Assembly: GCA_964528595.1 (NCBI GenBank)
Contig: CAZGTM010000038.1
Span: 1 to 37,721, forward strand
Reading direction: 5' to 3'
Source: CAYFKJ01 sp964528595
GTDB taxonomy: Bacteria > Pseudomonadota > Alphaproteobacteria > UBA2966
DNA: 37,721 bases
Below, in pieces: positions 33,771-37,721 of this stretch. The notes beneath the pieces are model-generated. The model was not told where the DNA came from. It saw nothing but the letters and a program-made list of their open reading frames with translations, and searched no databases. Position 1 is the first letter of the stretch; each line of letters begins with the position of its first letter. The position numbers and the translations under genes are program-made.

Positions 33771-34391
33771 ATGAACCGGCGAACGGAAATATTGCGACGG
33801 GCCGCTGAATTGTTCGCGGAACGCGGGGTATCCAACACCTCCATCGAACACATTGCCAACGCCGTCGGCGTGACCCGCGAAGCAATTTATTACTATTTCA
33901 AAAGCCGCCACGACATCCTGCTGGAGGTCCTGCTGCCGTCGAGCAAGGAATTGCTGGCGGGCATGCGCAATATCCGCCGAAGCGACATGACGAGCTTGGA
34001 AAAGATGCGGGCGGCGTTCGAAAACCACCTGATCCGCTTCGACCCGACCTACCTGGAAATGTCCATTGCGCTCAGGGAACATCACTTCTTCGCCGACACC
34101 ACCAAGCTCGGCCAACTGCAGAAATCCTGGACGGAATACAGCAATCACTGGACCGAACTGATCCAGGAGGGGCAGGACCGCGGTGAGTTCCGCCAAGGCG
34201 TCGATGCCAAAATGGTCGCTTACGGTATTCTCGGTATGTGTAACTGGCTGTCGCGCTGGTTCGATCCCGCCAAGGACATCTCCATCGAGGAGATCATCGA
34301 GACCTACTTCACGCTAACCTCGAACGGCCTCGCCGTCCCGGCCGGCGAACAAGTCGATCTCGGCACCGCGGTTGGGGATGCCGCGGAGTAG
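33771..34391 (+). CDS. TetR/AcrR-family transcriptional regulator
   Basis: 206 residues. The start at 33771 (MNRRTEILRRAAELFAERGV) gives the canonical TetR N-terminus; an AAGGAGGG ribosome site is at 33750-33757, a somewhat long 13 bases away. Helix-turn-helix is at about residues 22-45 (SIEHIANAVGVTREAIYYYF, ending in KSRHDIL). The C-terminal ligand-binding domain (about 60-190) is longer than a minimal TetR but has no recognisable ligand motif. It is divergent from the 14-gene run and next to two palindromes, so it most likely represses that operon, releasing on an acyl-CoA or pathway compound (inference from similar systems). Confidence 0.95.
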   Translation: MNRRTEILRRAAELFAERGVSNTSIEHIANAVGVTREAIYYYFKSRHDILLEVLLPSSKELLAGMRNIRRSDMTSLEKMRAAFENHLIRFDPTYLEMSIALREHHFFADTTKLGQLQKSWTEYSNHWTELIQEGQDRGEFRQGVDAKMVAYGILGMCNWLSRWFDPAKDISIEEIIETYFTLTSNGLAVPAGEQVDLGTAVGDAAE

Positions 34392-34401
34392 AGCCCGGCC
34401 G

Positions 34402-34776
34402 CTATTTATCGGCGGGGCATAATTCGTTCACGGCCTCAAGCAGCCGTTCGATTTTGAAGGGCTTTCGCAGGAACAGGTCGGCGCCGAGTTTATCCGCCAT
34501 TTCGCGGTAAGTATCCGCGGACAGACGCCCCCCGCCGGATATCGCGATAATGGGTAAATCTTTACCGCCATTTCTGATATTCGTGATGGTCTCGATGCCG
34601 TCGCCATTTTCCATGACGATGTCGGTTACGACGATATCGATCTGACGTTCGGCGAGGATCTTCTGGCCCTCGTGACCGCCCGATGCCCGGGCCACGACAT
34701 GCCCATGCTCAACCAAAGCGGCGGAGAGCGTTTCCTGGATTTCGATGTTGTCGTCGACCACAAGTATGTTTGACAT
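34402..34776 (-). CDS. Single-domain response regulator (CheY-like)
   Basis: 124 residues from the ATG at 34776; a TTG three codons upstream is an alternative. It has only a receiver domain: acidic pocket Asp8/Asp9, phospho-acceptor Asp52 (VTDIVMENGDG), Ser80 (AISGGG) at the usual Thr/Ser position, and Lys105 (LRKPF). No output domain. It probably relays from a kinase by protein-protein contact. It lies on the same strand as, and 140 bases downstream of, the chemoreceptor gene (stop at 34916), but a strong hairpin lies between them. No CheA or CheB is in the window. Confidence 0.95.
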   Translation of the reverse strand: MSNILVVDDNIEIQETLSAALVEHGHVVARASGGHEGQKILAERQIDIVVTDIVMENGDGIETITNIRNGGKDLPIIAISGGGRLSADTYREMADKLGADLFLRKPFKIERLLEAVNELCPADK

Positions 34777-34825
34777 CTGACCCAAAGCTCAACTACCCCT
34801 TCGTTGTCTAATCCGCCAAGGTGAT

Positions 34826-34867
34826 TTGCCCGCGGGTCCGGGTGGATCTTCCGGAACCCGCGGGCAA
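34826..34867 (-). terminator. Strong hairpin downstream of the chemoreceptor gene
   Basis: TTGCCCGCGGGTCCGG (34826-34841) pairs with CCGGAACCCGCGGGCAA (34851-34867), a 16-bp stem with one bulged base and a 9-base loop. It lies 49-90 bases after the chemoreceptor stop on the - strand. No T-run follows on either strand, so it is a terminator-like hairpin or an mRNA end-stabilising element, not a textbook intrinsic terminator. The rest of the 139-bp gap holds nothing I recognise. Confidence 0.55.
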
Positions 34868-34915
34868 CATCGGATCGCCGTTCCCTCGGCGATCTTTGTT
34901 AGCGAGAATGCAGGT

Positions 34916-37627
34916 CTATGCCGCTCTCACCTCGGCCAGGAACTTATCGACCTCGGACCTGAGCGTTTCGGATTGCTGCGAAAGCTCCTGCGCCGACTTC
35001 AACACCTCGCCTGCGGATTCACCCGTTTCGGCTGAAGCCGTGCTGACGTTCGAGATGTTGTGGTTGACACTTTCCGTACCGGTCGCAGCCTCCTGAACAT
35101 TGCGGCTGATTTCACCGGTTGCCGCACCCTGTTCCTCGACCGCCGAGGCAATGGTCGTGGCGATATCGTTCATCTCCGAAATCGTCGTCCCGATGCCTTC
35201 AATGGCCCCAACGGCTTCCTGGGTCGTGCCCTGAATGGCGCCGATTTGGGCGCTGATATCCTCGGTCGCCTGGGCAGTTTGACTGGCCAGATTCTTGACC
35301 TCGGAGGCAACCACGGCAAAGCCCTTGCCGGCGTCACCGGCCCGTGCGGCTTCGATCGTGGCGTTGAGAGCCAGAAGGTTGGTCTGGTTGGCGATGTCGT
35401 TGATCAGATCGACGACCTCCCCAATCTTCTGCGCTGCGTCGGCCAAATCGCGGATGGTCTGATTGGTGTTTTCCGCGGCTTCGACAGCCTTGCCCGAGAT
35501 CTCAGCCGAGTGAGTGACCCGCCGGCTGATTTCGTCGATGGACGACGAAAGTTCCTCGGCCGCACTGGCAACGGTTTGGACGTTCGCCGAAGCCTGTTCC
35601 GAAGCGGCCGCCACCTCGCTGGTCCTGGTTTGGGCGTCCTCGGCGGTATTGGACATCGACTGGGCCGTGCTTTCCATCTCCGTGGAAGCGGAAGCGACCA
35701 ACTCGACCACACCCTTGACGCTTGATTCAAACCCGTCGGCCAACTGGAGCATGCCGTTGCGCCGGTCTTCCTCGGCCTGGCGTTTGGTTTCCTCCTGCTC
35801 TTCACGGAGTTTCTCGGCCTGCTTGCGGGATTCTTCCTGCTCTCCGCGCAGACGTTCGGCCTCGATCGCATTTTGCTTGAAGACCTCGACCGTCTCGGCC
35901 ATGTCGCCGATTTCGTCGGCCCGTTCGGCGCCGGCGATTTCGACTTCGTTGTCGCCCTTGGCCAGACGCTGCATGATTTCCGTCATGTGGCGGATGGGGT
36001 TGGCGATACCGTTGCCGATCAACCAGGCCAGGGCCACACCGATGGCAAGCGCAACGACGATACAGATGGCAATCATCATGTACGTGTTGTTGACGGTCGA
36101 CACGTTGGCGGCTTGGCGAACTTCCATCAATCCGATTTCCTCACCGGAGAAATCAGCCATGATCTGACGGAACTTGTCGAAATACTGCTTGCCACGCGCT
36201 TCACCGATCAGATCAGCCATGTCGTCCATGGTCTTGGCGTTGCCGATCTGACGGCGCAAGCCGATTGTCGGCTCGGTAACCTTGGTTTGCCATTCGTCAA
36301 TCGTCGCCTCGGTTTCCGTCAGCAATTTCACCTGGGCAGGATTGTCGCTGACCGTTTCGCGCAGGCTGGCAATGAGGTCGTGAAACGCCTTTTGTCCGGC
36401 ATCATAGGGCGCCAGGAAATCGTCCTTTCCGGCGAGCAGATACCCCCGCATTCCCGTTTCCATATCGACGGCGCTGGCGAGAACCGAGTTCGCGTGCTGG
36501 ATAACCTTGTAGGTGTGCGTCACCCAGCTTTCGTTCTTCTGCATGATCTCAAGATTGGAGGCCACGCTCTTTTCGGCGGTGACGGCCGTTGCCTGGCGCT
36601 CTTCCATAAGCTTTTGTTCGACTTCGCTGAAGGCCGCAATCTGTTCGCGGAAGGCATCGAAGAACTTTTTGCCCAGTTTGCGGGAGACCAAGGCCTCAAC
36701 ATCCCCGAGCGACCTGGCGCCGGTCACGACCTGGCGGCGCAACTCGATAGCGGGTTCCGTCACCTCGTTGACCCACGACTGGATGGTCGCTTCCGATTCC
36801 TTCAGGCGGGCCACTTGGGCCGGATTGTCGCTCACCGTCTCCTGGAGGGCTCGGATACTCTCAAAAAAGGCGGTTTTACCGGAATTGTAGGGAGCCAGGA
36901 AATCGTCTTCACCGGCCAACAGGAAGCCCCGCATCCCGGTTTCCATGTCCACGGCGTGCGCCAAAATTCTGGCTGCCGCAGCCAGCACGTTGTGCGTGTG
37001 ATCAACCCACTTGCCGGTCTTTTCGATCAGGGCGACACCCTCGCCAACCTTGTTTTGCGCCGATTCGAAGGCCTGTCGGCGCTCCGCGAGCAACTTCGCC
37101 TCACGGTCGATGAAAGTACTGATCTGGCCCCGGAATTTGTCGAAAAAGACTTTGCCGCGGGCTTCGCCAACCAGCGCCGCCATGTCGTTCATCGTCTTGG
37201 CGTCGCCTATTTTACGGCGCAAAGCGATCGTCGGCTCCGTAACCTTTTCCTGCCACTCACGGAGGACGCGTTCAACCTCGGCCAGTCTCTCGACTTGCCC
37301 CGGATTGTCGCTCACCGTTTCCTGAAGGGACGCGATTCCGGCGTAGGTCGCTGTCTCGCCATTATTGTAGGGATCGAGAAAACCTTCCTGGCCGGCCAGC
37401 AAATAACCGCGCATACCGGTTTCCATGTCGACCGCAGAGCCAACAATGCCCGATGCGGCGGAAAGTACGTTGTGGGTGTGCTCCACGCGCTCGTTCGTGG
37501 CGGTAATCGAGTTGATGTTGAAGACGGCAATGCCGCCCAACATAAGCAACAAGACCATCGGCGAGAGGACCCCAATCAGGATCTTGGGCTTGGTCTTGAG
37601 GTCTGCAAACTTGGCGGAAATATTCAT
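34916..37627 (-). CDS. Methyl-accepting chemotaxis protein with three CHASE3-like sensor repeats
   Basis: 903 residues. A membrane helix (about 17-38) is followed by three sensor repeats at about 48-200, 208-360 and 369-511; each has VDMETGMRG (66, 226 and 387) and an ETVSDNP turn, spaced 160-161 residues apart. A second membrane helix lies at about 516-536. HAMP is at about 538-590, then a long charged coiled coil and an MCP signalling domain (about 640-900) with the conserved tip INDIANQTNLLALNATIEAA and the AGKGFAVVASEV block following. The ATG at 37627 has AGGAGTGA upstream. It senses an unknown stimulus in the periplasm and signals to CheA, which is not in the window. Signalling-domain methylation sites cannot be mapped confidently. 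Confidence 0.96.
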   Translation of the reverse strand: MNISAKFADLKTKPKILIGVLSPMVLLLMLGGIAVFNINSITATNERVEHTHNVLSAASGIVGSAVDMETGMRGYLLAGQEGFLDPYNNGETATYAGIASLQETVSDNPGQVERLAEVERVLREWQEKVTEPTIALRRKIGDAKTMNDMAALVGEARGKVFFDKFRGQISTFIDREAKLLAERRQAFESAQNKVGEGVALIEKTGKWVDHTHNVLAAAARILAHAVDMETGMRGFLLAGEDDFLAPYNSGKTAFFESIRALQETVSDNPAQVARLKESEATIQSWVNEVTEPAIELRRQVVTGARSLGDVEALVSRKLGKKFFDAFREQIAAFSEVEQKLMEERQATAVTAEKSVASNLEIMQKNESWVTHTYKVIQHANSVLASAVDMETGMRGYLLAGKDDFLAPYDAGQKAFHDLIASLRETVSDNPAQVKLLTETEATIDEWQTKVTEPTIGLRRQIGNAKTMDDMADLIGEARGKQYFDKFRQIMADFSGEEIGLMEVRQAANVSTVNNTYMMIAICIVVALAIGVALAWLIGNGIANPIRHMTEIMQRLAKGDNEVEIAGAERADEIGDMAETVEVFKQNAIEAERLRGEQEESRKQAEKLREEQEETKRQAEEDRRNGMLQLADGFESSVKGVVELVASASTEMESTAQSMSNTAEDAQTRTSEVAAASEQASANVQTVASAAEELSSSIDEISRRVTHSAEISGKAVEAAENTNQTIRDLADAAQKIGEVVDLINDIANQTNLLALNATIEAARAGDAGKGFAVVASEVKNLASQTAQATEDISAQIGAIQGTTQEAVGAIEGIGTTISEMNDIATTIASAVEEQGAATGEISRNVQEAATGTESVNHNISNVSTASAETGESAGEVLKSAQELSQQSETLRSEVDKFLAEVRAA

Positions 37628-37721
37628 CGGATCACTCCTGCTAAGACGCCGAATGGGTCTTTTCAGGAAATGAGAATAGCTCGCAATTGTAACGTCGGTG
37701 TTTCCGCGAGGAAGTAAATTG

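Overview
The window is GC-rich, gene-dense bacterial chromosome with about 33 protein genes, no rRNA or tRNA that I can recognise, and no gap over 300 bases without a gene. A TRAP-type transporter, Cox-type molybdenum hydroxylase subunits, a CaiB-family CoA-transferase, a D-hydantoinase/N-carbamoyl-D-amino acid hydrolase pair and a multi-CHASE3 chemoreceptor suggest a free-living, probably aerobic alphaproteobacterium, perhaps of the Rhodospirillales. The organism call is inference from gene content.

Region 1 (1-6413): the 3' end of a D-2-hydroxyacid dehydrogenase gene, then a LysR regulator divergent from a six-gene + strand operon. The operon encodes a small dimeric alpha-beta-barrel-like protein, a small membrane protein, N-carbamoyl-D-amino acid hydrolase, a DapA-family aldolase/lyase, a D-hydantoinase/dihydropyrimidinase and a hydantoin/aspartate racemase. 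Together these look able to convert 5-substituted hydantoins to D-amino acids. Region 2 (6459-12583): an orphan Cache-type sensor kinase; a - strand operon of serine-glyoxylate-type aminotransferase, FAD monooxygenase and a maleate isomerase/arylmalonate decarboxylase-like protein; and a divergent sugar-phosphate isomerase/epimerase-like gene. Region 3 (12624-15516): a complete three-gene TRAP transporter with a palindrome in its upstream region.

Region 4 (15684-34391) is the most interesting part. It is a run of fourteen - strand genes, mostly with ATGA-type overlaps, divergent from a TetR regulator. In transcription order they encode an acyl-CoA ligase, ATP-dependent hydantoinase/oxoprolinase-family A and B subunits, an acyl-CoA dehydrogenase, a two-subunit B12-dependent acyl-CoA mutase, a three-subunit molybdenum hydroxylase, a class III CoA-transferase, a second acyl-CoA ligase, an SCP2-type thiolase, and a tungstate/molybdate-type ABC permease and ATPase without a binding protein. 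Two near-identical palindromes (one a perfect 22-bp palindrome) sit 24 bp apart in the divergent promoter and are probable TetR operators. I read the run as one catabolic island in which a ring or lactam compound may be hydroxylated, opened with ATP, activated to a CoA ester, rearranged by B12 chemistry and cleaved by the thiolase. The substrate cannot be read from the sequence. Peculiarities include a foreign-looking in-frame insertion in the FAD subunit, a Glu-to-Gly change at the usual catalytic position of the dehydrogenase, and a Gly6 loop in the mutase.

Region 5 (34402-37627): a single-domain response regulator and a large chemoreceptor whose sensor region is a threefold CHASE3-like repeat with a 160-residue period.
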